The position numbers were made by a program, and so were the translations under genes. 5,892 bases of DNA, taken from an uncultured Candidatus Melainabacteria bacterium. Its GTDB lineage: Bacteria; Cyanobacteriota; Vampirovibrionia; Gastranaerophilales; Gastranaerophilaceae. This document shows positions 1 through 5,892 of the stretch, piece by piece (positions within the stretch are counted from its first letter, which is position 1; each line of letters opens with the position of its first letter). The stretch covers positions 1-5,892 of the forward strand of contig CALEJY010000288.1 of NCBI GenBank assembly GCA_937898445.1, in the 5' to 3' direction. The notes beneath the pieces were generated by a model. That model did not search any database. It had not been told where the DNA came from and was given only the letters and a program-made list of their open reading frames with translations.

Positions 1-1136
1 AATGCACCAGCTGCAGCCGGAGTTAAGCCCATACCTTGAGTTTTAGCAGTTTCTAAGAAGAAAGCACCTGTAACTTCGTAAGATTTTGTCAAAGCTTCAA
101 CATAGCTTTCAGCATTTTCTCTGCAAACACCGTTATCTTGAGGAACCGTCAAAGCAAATGCGAATTTGTTAGCCGGATTGAAATGAGCTTCTGCTGAGTG
201 GTGCATAGCATCAGGAACTTTTGCAACCTGTTTCAAAGTATCTTTTACAGATTCGTTTTGCATTTGTGCATGCCAGTAAACAGTGTTTTCAAAGATTGAA
301 CCCATATATTGGTGAACTGATGTCAAAATACCGTTCATTTTAGCATTAGCCCAGAAGATACCTTCTTTCAAAGCATCATTAATGCTCAAATCAGCAGTTA
401 AAGATTCAGAAGAAATTTCTTGAGCAGCGTTCAACATAGTAACCATATCTTCTTTTTTCATGCCTGCATAAGCAAGAGTGAATAAAGCGTGATCATCAAA
501 TGCTGAGAAACGACCACCAACATCATCATGAATAAACAAGTCACCTAACCAACCTTGTTCGTTAGAGGTTCTTCTTAATTCACTTTTTTCTGCGTTTCCG
601 TCAGTAACGGCGATAAAGTGTTTGTGAGCAAGTTTTTCAGCTTCTTCTTGTGATTTGCCTTGAGCTTTGTAAGCATCAGTAAGCATAGCAAGAACTCTCA
701 AGAAACCATCTTTAGTTTCGAAAGTAGAACCTGATTTAGATGCGATTAAGTAGTTTGATTCAAGAACATTGTCTTCTAATCTGTATAAAAATCTTTCTAA
801 ACTTGCAGAATCAACATCTGAATAAAATTCAATTGTATCGTGTTTAACGTTCAAACCATTGATAGACAACATGTGTTCAACAGTATGTTTTGAACCGCCA
901 ATACCCATAACGCTAAGTTTTTTAGCACCTGTTTGAGCTTTTAATTTGCTTGCAAGTTCATAAATTTCATCAACTCTTTTTGCTTGATTTTCAGGCAAAT
1001 TTACCCAGTTCAAGAACTGACCTTTTTGGTTAGCTCTTGAAGAAAATTCGTTAACAAATTCACTTACTTTTGGAGAATATTCACCAAAATCAACACCAGT
1101 GAATTTTACAGTTACGTTAGAATTTTTTGTCAACAT
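1..1136 (-). CDS. pgi: Glucose-6-phosphate isomerase, N-terminal 378 residues (3' end outside window)
   Basis: Interconverts glucose-6-phosphate and fructose-6-phosphate in the cytoplasm, for glycolysis and gluconeogenesis. The frame is open from ATG at 1136 to the left edge. The first sugar-isomerase (SIS) domain shows MGIGGSK at residues 77-83 (phosphate-binding glycine loop), FYSDVDSASLERFL at 104-117 and SKSGSTFET at 133-141, which is the classic PGI phosphate-binding SKSGxTxET motif. DDVGGRFS at 204-211 matches the PGI family signature around the active-site arginine. MHHSAEAHF at 311-319 may correspond to the family's catalytic-histidine segment, but this is uncertain. Family members run about 450-550 residues, so roughly the first two thirds to four fifths are present. 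The start is supported by AAAGAGG at 1142-1148, five bases upstream. The gene has its own promoter and is separated by 101 bases from the toxin-antitoxin pair. The region after residue 215 is divergent from textbook PGI, but the family assignment is firm. Confidence 0.93.
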   Translation of the reverse strand, partial: MLTKNSNVTVKFTGVDFGEYSPKVSEFVNEFSSRANQKGQFLNWVNLPENQAKRVDEIYELASKLKAQTGAKKLSVMGIGGSKHTVEHMLSINGLNVKHDTIEFYSDVDSASLERFLYRLEDNVLESNYLIASKSGSTFETKDGFLRVLAMLTDAYKAQGKSQEEAEKLAHKHFIAVTDGNAEKSELRRTSNEQGWLGDLFIHDDVGGRFSAFDDHALFTLAYAGMKKEDMVTMLNAAQEISSESLTADLSINDALKEGIFWANAKMNGILTSVHQYMGSIFENTVYWHAQMQNESVKDTLKQVAKVPDAMHHSAEAHFNPANKFAFALTVPQDNGVCRENAESYVEALTKSYEVTGAFFLETAKTQGMGLTPAAAGA

Positions 1137-1159
1137 AATAACCTCTTTCTTTGTGTTTA

Positions 1160-1196
1160 CAGTGATATTTTAGCATAAATAAGAGGAAAGTGAAAA
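1160..1196 (-). promoter_or_regulatory. Probable sigma-70-type promoter for pgi, extended -10
   Basis: Reading the minus strand, TTTTCA (1196-1191, four of six matches to TTGACA) is followed after 18 bases by TAAAAT (1172-1167, five of six to TATAAT). A TG lies one base upstream of the -10 (TGCTAAAAT), giving an extended -10 that would compensate for the weak -35. The predicted start near 1160 leaves a leader of about 24 bases carrying the AAAGAGG ribosome site. This suggests pgi is transcribed separately from the toxin-antitoxin genes upstream. It is a pattern match only. Confidence 0.55.
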
Positions 1197-1237
1197 GAAA
1201 GTTTTGTTGTCGGATTATTATATTTTCAATAACTTTT

Positions 1238-1588
1238 TTACGCAGACTGTAATTTTATATCGTATTTATAACCTAAGCCTCTAATAAGTTTAAATGCTGT
1301 GTCTATACGAGGAGTTACTTTGCCATTCAAAATATCATATAAATTAGCTCTATTTAAACCTGCATTATTGGCAATACGTGTAATAGCACCACGTTCGCTA
1401 TGTTTTACAACTTCTAATAAACATTCTACAAATTCATCAACATCGCCAGTGTTCAAAAACTCGTTTAGAGTATCTTCTAGCCATGCCTGTGTAAACCCTT
1501 TATCTTTAAAGCATTTCGCAAAATGGTCATCAAAATTTGGGGCTTTTTTTATAAAATCTTGTAATTTATCTTTATCAAATTCTATCAT
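1238..1588 (-). CDS. HI1420-family antitoxin, helix-turn-helix DNA-binding (addiction module antidote)
   Basis: Predicted cytoplasmic antitoxin of 116 residues that should bind and neutralise the toxin encoded just upstream and repress the shared promoter. The C-terminal part, about residues 67-111, is a Cro/C1-type helix-turn-helix: ITRIANNAGLNRANLYDILNG, then a third helix and GLGYKYDI. The GLxRxxLYxxLxG pattern followed by P, a 'lkvi..LG' helix and a hydrophobic strand is characteristic of the HI1420 antidote family (TIGR02684). The segment at about 35-63 (WLEDTLNEFLNTGDVDEFVECLLEVVKH, given here by its ends at 36 and 63) matches the helix preceding the HTH in that family. About 15 extra N-terminal residues, rich in lysine and aspartate, make it slightly longer than usual members of about 100 residues. 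The start overlaps the toxin stop as ATGA (1588-1585), with AGGAG at 1598-1602 nine bases upstream. This points to coupled translation. Confidence 0.88.
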   Translation of the reverse strand: MIEFDKDKLQDFIKKAPNFDDHFAKCFKDKGFTQAWLEDTLNEFLNTGDVDEFVECLLEVVKHSERGAITRIANNAGLNRANLYDILNGKVTPRIDTAFKLIRGLGYKYDIKLQSA

Positions 1589-1911
1589 ATTGAGTTTCTC
1601 CTAATGAAATCATCAAAATAACTATTACACTTATTTATTACTTGTTTTTGGTCTTTTTTCTCACTACCACCAACAAATAGAATTAAAGCACTATCTAAGT
1701 CATAGTAATAAATTCTATATCCTTTACCAAAATTCATTCTAATTTCAGATAATTCAGAGTTTTGTAGTGGTTTATGATCGGCATAGTTTCCTTCAATAAC
1801 TTTTCTCCCTTGTTTTTCAATTCTAACTTTTATTGAATTATCTAAGTTATTGAACCATTTTAGATATGGACATTCACCATCTTGTGTATAATAATAAACT
1901 ATTGTTTTCAT
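1585..1911 (-). CDS. HI1419-family (Gp49-like, RelE/ParE superfamily) toxin
   Basis: A 108-residue predicted toxin of the phage-derived Gp49-like/HI1419 family (PF05973, TIGR02683), related to HigB/RelE ribosome-dependent mRNA interferases. RNase action here is inferred from family, not shown. Family marks appear in order: YYxTxDGxxPYxxWFNNLD at residues 6-24, a basic helix with RIEKQGRK at 30-37, EGNYADHKPL at 40-49, the ELSEIRM strand at 53-59, GKGYRIYYY at 62-70, and LILFVGGSEKKDQ at 76-88, the equivalent of the family's GGdKxxQ. The conserved basic and aromatic residues (R58, Y65, R66, Y68) are intact, so the toxin looks functional. The start at 1911 has AGGA at 1918-1921, six bases upstream. 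Toxin-first order with the HTH antitoxin downstream is typical of this family. No inactivating mutation is visible. Confidence 0.9.
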   Translation of the reverse strand: MKTIVYYYTQDGECPYLKWFNNLDNSIKVRIEKQGRKVIEGNYADHKPLQNSELSEIRMNFGKGYRIYYYDLDSALILFVGGSEKKDQKQVINKCNSYFDDFIRRNSI

Positions 1912-1927
1912 TACTTTTCCTAATTAT

Positions 1928-1956
1928 ATTGTATCCCAAACCGACAGTTTTGTCAA
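1928..1956 (-). promoter_or_regulatory. Strong sigma-70-type promoter of the toxin-antitoxin operon
   Basis: On the minus strand a perfect TTGACA (1956-1951) is followed after exactly 17 bases by TACAAT (1933-1928). The predicted start lies near 1921, so the transcript would begin almost at the AGGA ribosome site, with a leader of only about 10 bases before the ATG at 1911. An overlapping perfect TATAAT at 1928-1923 has a 22-base spacing to TTGACA and is less likely to be used with it. Promoter strength by consensus suits an operon that is normally repressed by its antitoxin. Confidence 0.7.
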
Positions 1957-1962
1957 GATACA
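1930..1962. promoter_or_regulatory. Candidate antitoxin operator: nested inverted repeats over the TA promoter
   Basis: An outer inverted repeat, TGTATC (1930-1935) and GATACA (1957-1962), encloses an inner one, GACA (1943-1946) and TGTC (1951-1954), the latter with a four-base centre. The outer arms overlap the -10 box and flank the -35 box. The inner arms overlap or abut the -35. A protein bound here would block RNA polymerase, as expected for autorepression by an HTH antitoxin or the toxin-antitoxin complex. The inner and outer repeats do not share a common centre (spacings of 7 and 2 bases), so they could be separate half-site pairs. The assignment to this antitoxin is inferred from position. 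Confidence 0.5.
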
Positions 1963-2017
1963 GACTTTGCCATTTTGCGTACAAACCTTTATATATCTAG
2001 CTATTTAGGCATCAATA

Positions 2018-3568
2018 CTACGCATCTTTTTTAATTTTCTTCATCAGTAACAATAATGGAATTACGGCTAAACAAAGTACACCAAATATTCTGAATGAAT
2101 CTATAAATGCCCATAATGTTGATTGTTTTACTAATTGTCCATAATATGAATACTGCGCCATATATTGAGCTACAGATTGTTCTGTATAAGCCGTTAATGC
2201 TCCGGCAGTTGTTTGAACTCTTTCAATAAATGCAGGATTTAATTCAGACATTTTTCCAACCAACATGTATTGATGAACCTGTGCAAACCTGGTCAACATA
2301 GTTGCAACAAGAGATGTTCCGACCGCACTTCCGATATTTTTCAACAAGTTTTGAATACCTGTAGCATTCGTCATTTGTTCATTTTTCAGTGTATCAACAG
2401 ACAAATTCATAATCGGAACCATCGAAAGCCCCATTCCCATACCCATAAAGAAATTCGGGATTGCAATATTCATATTTGAAATCTGTAAATTTAAAGATCC
2501 GAAAACTAAACTTGAACCGCCGATAAGTGCCAATCCAAGCATTACAAAAAGCCTGTTATCTATTTTGTTTGACAATGTTCCTGTTATAAGCATTGATAAC
2601 ATACTCCCAAAACCTCTAGGCATCATAGTTGCACCACTTAAAAACGCCGTATATCCCATCATACTTTGCAAAAATTGAGGAAGAATTGCCAACGACGCAT
2701 ACAAAACCGCCTGAATTACAACCTGAATAATAGTTCCGGCTGAAAAGTTTCTATCTTTAAATACTGATAAATCAACAAGGGATTCTTTATTTGTAAATTG
2801 TGAATGAAAGAACAAAATACAAGCAACAACCGAAACACCAAAAGTCCAACAAATCCAAGTCGCATTGAACCAATCGGCATTATTACCTTTATCCAAAACA
2901 GTCTGTAAAGTTACAAGCCAAATTGTTAAATAAAAGAAGCCTTTTCCATCGATTTTTACATTATGTTGGCGTTTTGCATACGGCGGATCTTCAATAAGTT
3001 TTTTAGACAAAAGAGCCGCAATACAACCAAAAGGTACATTTATATAAAAAATCCATGGCCAAGTCCAGTTATCCGTAATCCACCCACCTAAAACTGGTCC
3101 GATAATAGGAGCGAGAATTACTCCCATACCGAAAACAGACATTGCTGCTCCACGTTGTTCTTTTGTAAAACTTTCGATAATTATAGCTTGTGAAATCGGT
3201 AAAATTCCCCCACCGCCAAAACCTTGCAAAATACGGGCAAAAATCATAAATTCAATATTTTTTGCCATACCGCAAAGCATTGATGCAATCGTAAACATCA
3301 AAATACTTATTATAAAAAAGTTTTTACGCCCACAAAGTTTGCTAAAAAAATCAACTGCCGGAATAACAATACCTGCTGCAATCAAATAACTTGTCAAAAT
3401 CCACATGGATTCATCTCTTGTGGCAGAAAAACTTCCTGCCATGTGAGGTAAAGCAACGTTTCCGATTGTTCCGTCAAGAACATAAATAAAAACTGCAAGC
3501 ATAACCGGAATAATCATTATCCATGGATTAATTTTCGGTTTCCATTCTTCAGTTGTCGTTTGTGGCAT
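2018..3568 (-). CDS. emrB: EmrB/QacA-type (DHA2) multidrug efflux transporter, second copy
   Basis: Inner-membrane drug/proton antiporter of the major facilitator superfamily, DHA2 family with 14 predicted helices. Its 516 residues match the usual 500-515. Helix 1 carries LDGTIGNVALP at 31-41 (EmrB: LDTTIANVALP). The loop after helix 2 has a degenerate motif A, VDFFSKLCGRKNFF, at 72-85. Helix 5 carries motif C, ILAPIIGPVLGG, at 151-162, the antiporter signature, followed by the DNWTWPWIFYINVPFG stretch at 166-181. DKGNNADWFNATW lies at 226-238 and GYTAFLSGATMMPRG at 305-319. A long extracytoplasmic loop (about 430-485) precedes the last helix, and the tail MKKIKKDA is basic, as expected inside. 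It begins 10 bases after the stop of its paralogue and should be cotranscribed with it and the adaptor gene. Relative to the first copy it has G33 and G36 in helix 1. The substrate is not deducible. No clear terminator follows. Confidence 0.93.
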   Translation of the reverse strand: MPQTTTEEWKPKINPWIMIIPVMLAVFIYVLDGTIGNVALPHMAGSFSATRDESMWILTSYLIAAGIVIPAVDFFSKLCGRKNFFIISILMFTIASMLCGMAKNIEFMIFARILQGFGGGGILPISQAIIIESFTKEQRGAAMSVFGMGVILAPIIGPVLGGWITDNWTWPWIFYINVPFGCIAALLSKKLIEDPPYAKRQHNVKIDGKGFFYLTIWLVTLQTVLDKGNNADWFNATWICWTFGVSVVACILFFHSQFTNKESLVDLSVFKDRNFSAGTIIQVVIQAVLYASLAILPQFLQSMMGYTAFLSGATMMPRGFGSMLSMLITGTLSNKIDNRLFVMLGLALIGGSSLVFGSLNLQISNMNIAIPNFFMGMGMGLSMVPIMNLSVDTLKNEQMTNATGIQNLLKNIGSAVGTSLVATMLTRFAQVHQYMLVGKMSELNPAFIERVQTTAGALTAYTEQSVAQYMAQYSYYGQLVKQSTLWAFIDSFRIFGVLCLAVIPLLLLMKKIKKDA

Positions 3569-3574
3569 TTAATA

Positions 3575-3580
3575 TCCTTT
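3575..3580 (-). promoter_or_regulatory. Ribosome binding site overlapping the upstream stop codon
   Basis: AAAGGA on the minus strand (3580-3575) lies six bases before the ATG at 3568 and overlaps the TAA of the preceding transporter (3581-3579). Ribosomes ending the first pump gene would be placed at the second start, so translation of the two pumps is probably coupled. This supports ATG 3568 as the start. Confidence 0.65.
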
Positions 3581-5141
3581 ATGTTGATTTCTTTTCTTCA
3601 CCTTTCAATATAAACATAAATGGTATTAAAATAAAACAACATGCCGCAAAAACTTTAAAAGTTGTCATATAAGCACATAATGTTGATTGCTGAATTAATT
3701 GATTATATAACATTTTACTAGCCATATATGTAGAATTTAGCATATCTCCAGCTTGATTAATAAAAGAACCGGCATAAGTGCTTAATCTATCTGCAAATTG
3801 AGGGTTTAAATCATTTGTAAATTTAACAAGTCCGTTTTGGTGAATTTGAGAAAATCTTGAAATCATCGTTGCAACAAGAGAAGTTCCGATTGCACCACCG
3901 ATAGTTTTTAACAAATTCTGTAACCCTGATGCGTTTGTCATCTGGTCATTTCTCAAAGTTATACAAGATAAAGTCGTAATCGGCATAAAAGAAAATACCA
4001 AACCTATACCAAAAATCATATTTGGAATAGCAATATTCATTGGATTAATTTGTAAGTTCAAATCACTCAACATCCACCCGCCTAAACCTAGACAGAACAA
4101 CCCCATTAAACCATAAGTTCGATATTTCAATTTTCCGCCAAGTACACCAAAAACTAATAATGCAATTAGTGACCCTAAACCTCTGGGCATAATAGCAAGT
4201 CCGCTTAAAAACGAATCATATCCGAGCATTCCCTGCAACATTTGAGGTAACATAGCTAGAGAACCCAACATTACAGCGTTAATAAGCACCAACATACAAG
4301 TTCCGAAAAGATAGTTTGTATCTTTCAATACATCCAAATGTACAATCGGTTTTTTATCTCTAACTTGTGATACAAAGAACAACACGCAACCAATTAACGC
4401 AACTAAACTAAACCAGCATACCCAAGTTGCGTTGAACCAGTCCGCATCATTACCTTTATCAAATACGATTTGTAAAGGAATTAACCAAATACATAGCCAT
4501 AAAAAACCCATTTTATCAAGTTTGATATTATTTTGTTTAGCGGCATAAGGAGGATCTTCCAAATATTTTTTCGCCATAGCGATACACATAAAACCAACCG
4601 GCACATTTATAAAGAAAATATATGGCCAAGACCAGTTTTCGGTAATATAACCACCCATAACAGGTCCAATAATCGGAGCAATAATTACAACAAGCCCGAA
4701 TATCGCCATTGCTTTGTTTCTGGCTTCACCTTTAAAACTTTCCATACAAACGGCTTGCGCCATCGGCATTAAACAACCGCCACCAAAACCTTGCAAAGCT
4801 CTTGCAATAACAATCATTACAATAGAATTAGCTATTCCGCATAAAAATGAAGCGATAGTAAAAACAAACACACCAAGCATAAAGAAGTTTTTTCTACCCA
4901 TCAATTTACACAAAAAATCAATCATAGGGATAATAATACTACTTGCCATCAAGTAACTTGTTAAAACCCAAATAGATTCTTGCGAACTAACTGAAAAAGT
5001 ACCTGCAATATGTGGTAATGCTACGTTTGCTACTGTTTCATCTAACGCATACATAAATGTAGCAATCATTACCGGCATAATAATCAGCCATGGGTTATTC
5101 TTTGGAACCCATTCTTGAGTTTGTTCTATTGTTTCTGACAT
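3579..5141 (-). CDS. emrB: EmrB/QacA-type (DHA2) multidrug efflux transporter, first copy
   Basis: A 520-residue inner-membrane MFS antiporter of the DHA2 family, expected to pair with the EmrA-like adaptor encoded upstream and pump hydrophobic compounds using the proton gradient. Helix 1 has LDETVANVALP at 33-43, near-identical to E. coli EmrB. A motif A relic, IDFLCKLMGRKNFF, is at 74-87. Motif C, IIAPIIGPVMGG, is at 153-164, followed by ENWSWPYIFFINVPVG. It shares with the next gene DKGN-ADWFNATW, GY-FLSG-MPRG and DQMTNA-GLQNLLK near residues 400-415. An ungapped hand comparison of residues 16-122 with 14-120 of the other copy gives 64 identities in 107, so the two are paralogues from an old duplication. 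Acidic E35 beside D34 in helix 1 is the notable local difference (G33 in the other copy). The gap to the adaptor gene is 61 bases and holds a hairpin. The ribosome site is unusually distant (AAAGGA, 12 bases). Confidence 0.94.
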   Translation of the reverse strand: MSETIEQTQEWVPKNNPWLIIMPVMIATFMYALDETVANVALPHIAGTFSVSSQESIWVLTSYLMASSIIIPMIDFLCKLMGRKNFFMLGVFVFTIASFLCGIANSIVMIVIARALQGFGGGCLMPMAQAVCMESFKGEARNKAMAIFGLVVIIAPIIGPVMGGYITENWSWPYIFFINVPVGFMCIAMAKKYLEDPPYAAKQNNIKLDKMGFLWLCIWLIPLQIVFDKGNDADWFNATWVCWFSLVALIGCVLFFVSQVRDKKPIVHLDVLKDTNYLFGTCMLVLINAVMLGSLAMLPQMLQGMLGYDSFLSGLAIMPRGLGSLIALLVFGVLGGKLKYRTYGLMGLFCLGLGGWMLSDLNLQINPMNIAIPNMIFGIGLVFSFMPITTLSCITLRNDQMTNASGLQNLLKTIGGAIGTSLVATMISRFSQIHQNGLVKFTNDLNPQFADRLSTYAGSFINQAGDMLNSTYMASKMLYNQLIQQSTLCAYMTTFKVFAACCFILIPFMFILKGEEKKST

Positions 5142-5153
5142 TTGTTTTGTAAA

Positions 5154-5159
5154 TCCTTT
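5154..5159 (-). promoter_or_regulatory. Distant ribosome binding site for the first transporter
   Basis: AAAGGA on the minus strand (5159-5154) is the only Shine-Dalgarno-like match before the ATG at 5141. It stands 12 bases away, longer than the 5-9 bases seen for the other starts here. Translation may be less efficient than for the other genes. No alternative in-frame start with a better site was seen at the N-terminus. Confidence 0.45.
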
Positions 5160-5172
5160 TTTATATAATGAT

Positions 5173-5196
5173 GGCGGGGTAGGTACCCCGCCCTAC
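5173..5196 (-). repeat. REP-like palindrome with 5' GTAG, between adaptor and pump genes
   Basis: On the minus strand GTAG (5196-5193) is directly followed by GGCGGGGT, loop ACCT, and ACCCCGCC (5192-5173). This is a perfect 8-bp GC-rich stem, and the loop's outer bases could pair further. A GTAG tetranucleotide 5' of a GC-rich hairpin is the layout of REP elements mobilised by RAYT (TnpA-REP, IS200/IS605-like) transposases. The GC richness contrasts sharply with the AT-rich surroundings, which supports an inserted repeat. In the direction of transcription the hairpin is not followed by a T run, so it is not a normal terminator. As RNA it could protect the 3' end of the adaptor message or reduce read-through to the pumps. 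Only one copy lies in the window, so repeat status is inferred. Confidence 0.55.
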
Positions 5197-5202
5197 ATTT
5201 TT

Positions 5203-5892
5203 TTATTTTACTTTAACCTTTGGTACAACTGACATTCCAGGAACGATGTTGTAAACACTTGGGTCAATTTTTTCAGTAAATACGATTTTTACAGGTATTC
5301 TTTGTACGATTTTAACGAATGAACCTACAGCGTTTTCAGGTGGGAACAAGCTTGATTTAGCACCTGATGCTCTTTGAATACTGTCGATTTTACCTTTGAA
5401 TACGTGATCTGGGTATGTATCAATTTTAATATCAACTTCTTGACCAACTTTCATGTTACGCAATTGGTTTTCTTTGTAGTTTGCAACAACCCAAACATTT
5501 TCAGGAACAATTACAAACAAAGGAGTTCCAACGTTAACGTACATACCTTTTTCAACCCTTCTTGAAGAAACAGTTCCTGATTGTGGAGCATAAATATTTG
5601 TGTAAGAAAGGTTTAGTTTTGCTTTATCTCTAAGAGCTTTAATTTCTTTCAAATCAGCATCTGCAACTTTGTTTCCGCCTTGTGACAACAAAGCTTCTTC
5701 AGATTGAGTTAAGTTTGCTTGCGCTGTATCATATTTTGCTTGCGCTGCATCAAGAGTTTGTTTTGAAACTGCACCTTGAGCAAACAAGTTTTTGTATCTG
5801 TCTAAATCTTTTTTAGCTACATCAATATTAGTTTGCATAGCTTTGAAGTTAGCTTTTGCATTCTTTTGGTTTAATAAAGTTCTTTCATATTT
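5203..5892 (-). CDS. emrA: EmrA/HlyD-family membrane-fusion (periplasmic adaptor) protein, C-terminal 229 residues
   Basis: Periplasmic adaptor that links an inner-membrane EmrB-type pump to an outer-membrane channel. The frame stays open to the right edge, 18 codons beyond the ATG at 5838, so that ATG is internal and the true N-terminus, with its membrane anchor, is outside. Residues here are numbered from the window edge. About 1-95 form the coiled-coil hairpin (heptad-rich, with YKNLFAQGAVSKQTLDAA at 33-50, a conserved family turn). LSYTNIYAPQSGTVSSRRVE at 95-114 and GMYVNVGTPLFVIVP at 116-130 complete the lipoyl/barrel-sandwich domain. VWVVANYKENQLRNMKVGQE at 133-152 begins the beta-barrel, and SLFPPENAVGSFVKIVQRIPV at 181-201 is an EmrA hallmark (E. 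coli: LLPAQNATGNWIKVVQRLPV). It ends with TAA at 5203 and is first in the visible operon. Any promoter lies outside the window. Confidence 0.94.
   Translation of the reverse strand, partial: KYERTLLNQKNAKANFKAMQTNIDVAKKDLDRYKNLFAQGAVSKQTLDAAQAKYDTAQANLTQSEEALLSQGGNKVADADLKEIKALRDKAKLNLSYTNIYAPQSGTVSSRRVEKGMYVNVGTPLFVIVPENVWVVANYKENQLRNMKVGQEVDIKIDTYPDHVFKGKIDSIQRASGAKSSLFPPENAVGSFVKIVQRIPVKIVFTEKIDPSVYNIVPGMSVVPKVKVK

Noticed and set aside
1201..1237. Terminator after the antitoxin gene
   Set aside because: The only stem is an all-AT five-base pair (TTATT/AATAA) with no following T run.
1299..1604. Plus-strand open frame opposite the antitoxin
   Set aside because: It lies antisense to a well-supported antitoxin gene, lacks a recognisable family and has no clear ribosome site.
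1963..2017. Terminator after the second pump gene
   Set aside because: Only small weak palindromes (for example TTTG-TACG-CAAA on the minus strand, and one around CTAG) and no T run. I cannot support an intrinsic terminator.
4533..4956. Plus-strand open frames opposite the first pump gene, and similar ones at 2270-2479 and 5374-5565
   Set aside because: All are antisense to genes with strong family matches, with low-complexity or unrecognisable products.
5142..5172. Possible internal promoter (TATATAA-like sequence) before the first pump gene
   Set aside because: No -35 match at a proper distance; that position falls within the GC-rich hairpin. AT-rich sequence gives such -10-like matches by chance.
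5173..5204. Intrinsic terminator reading: hairpin followed by seven T on the plus strand
   Set aside because: The T run lies downstream only on the plus strand, where no gene is transcribed, and is separated from the stem by five bases. On the transcribed minus strand the hairpin is followed by mixed AT sequence with no U tract.
5203..5838. Reading the adaptor as a complete 211-residue gene starting at 5838
   Set aside because: The frame continues open to the window edge with coiled-coil-like sequence, and no ribosome site precedes the internal ATG. The protein would lack its membrane anchor and half its lipoyl domain.

Overview
All six genes in this AT-rich window lie on the minus strand, so transcription runs from right to left. 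The sequence suggests a Gram-negative-type bacterium, because it encodes an EmrA-like adaptor that normally spans a periplasm. The AT-rich codon use and gene style would fit a host-associated lineage such as the gut Gastranaerophilales (Melainabacteria) or a similar low-GC group. That placement is an impression from protein style, not a demonstration.

Layout in transcription order: (1) 5892-5203, the C-terminal part of an EmrA/HlyD-type membrane-fusion protein whose start is outside the window. (2) 5202-5142, a gap with a GC-rich hairpin preceded by GTAG on the coding strand, which resembles a REP element. (3) 5141-3579 and 3568-2018, two tandem, clearly paralogous EmrB/QacA-type (DHA2) 14-helix drug/proton antiporters separated by 10 bases. 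(4) 1911-1585 and 1588-1238, a toxin-antitoxin pair of the HI1419/HI1420 type. The toxin comes first, the genes share an ATGA junction, and they have their own promoter embedded in inverted repeats. (5) 1136-1, the first 378 residues of glucose-6-phosphate isomerase, behind its own promoter; the gene runs off the left edge.

The efflux genes form an operon-like unit with one adaptor and two alternative inner-membrane pumps. No outer-membrane factor or regulator is visible, and either could lie beyond the right edge. The toxin-antitoxin pair sits as an independent two-gene module between the efflux operon and the housekeeping isomerase gene. No RNA genes, insertion sequences or CRISPR arrays were seen. 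No stretch over 300 bases lacks a gene; the longest gap is 106 bases (1912-2017). I found no convincing new biological system. The points most worth a second look are the doubled EmrB pump, the REP-like hairpin, and the nested repeats over the toxin-antitoxin promoter.
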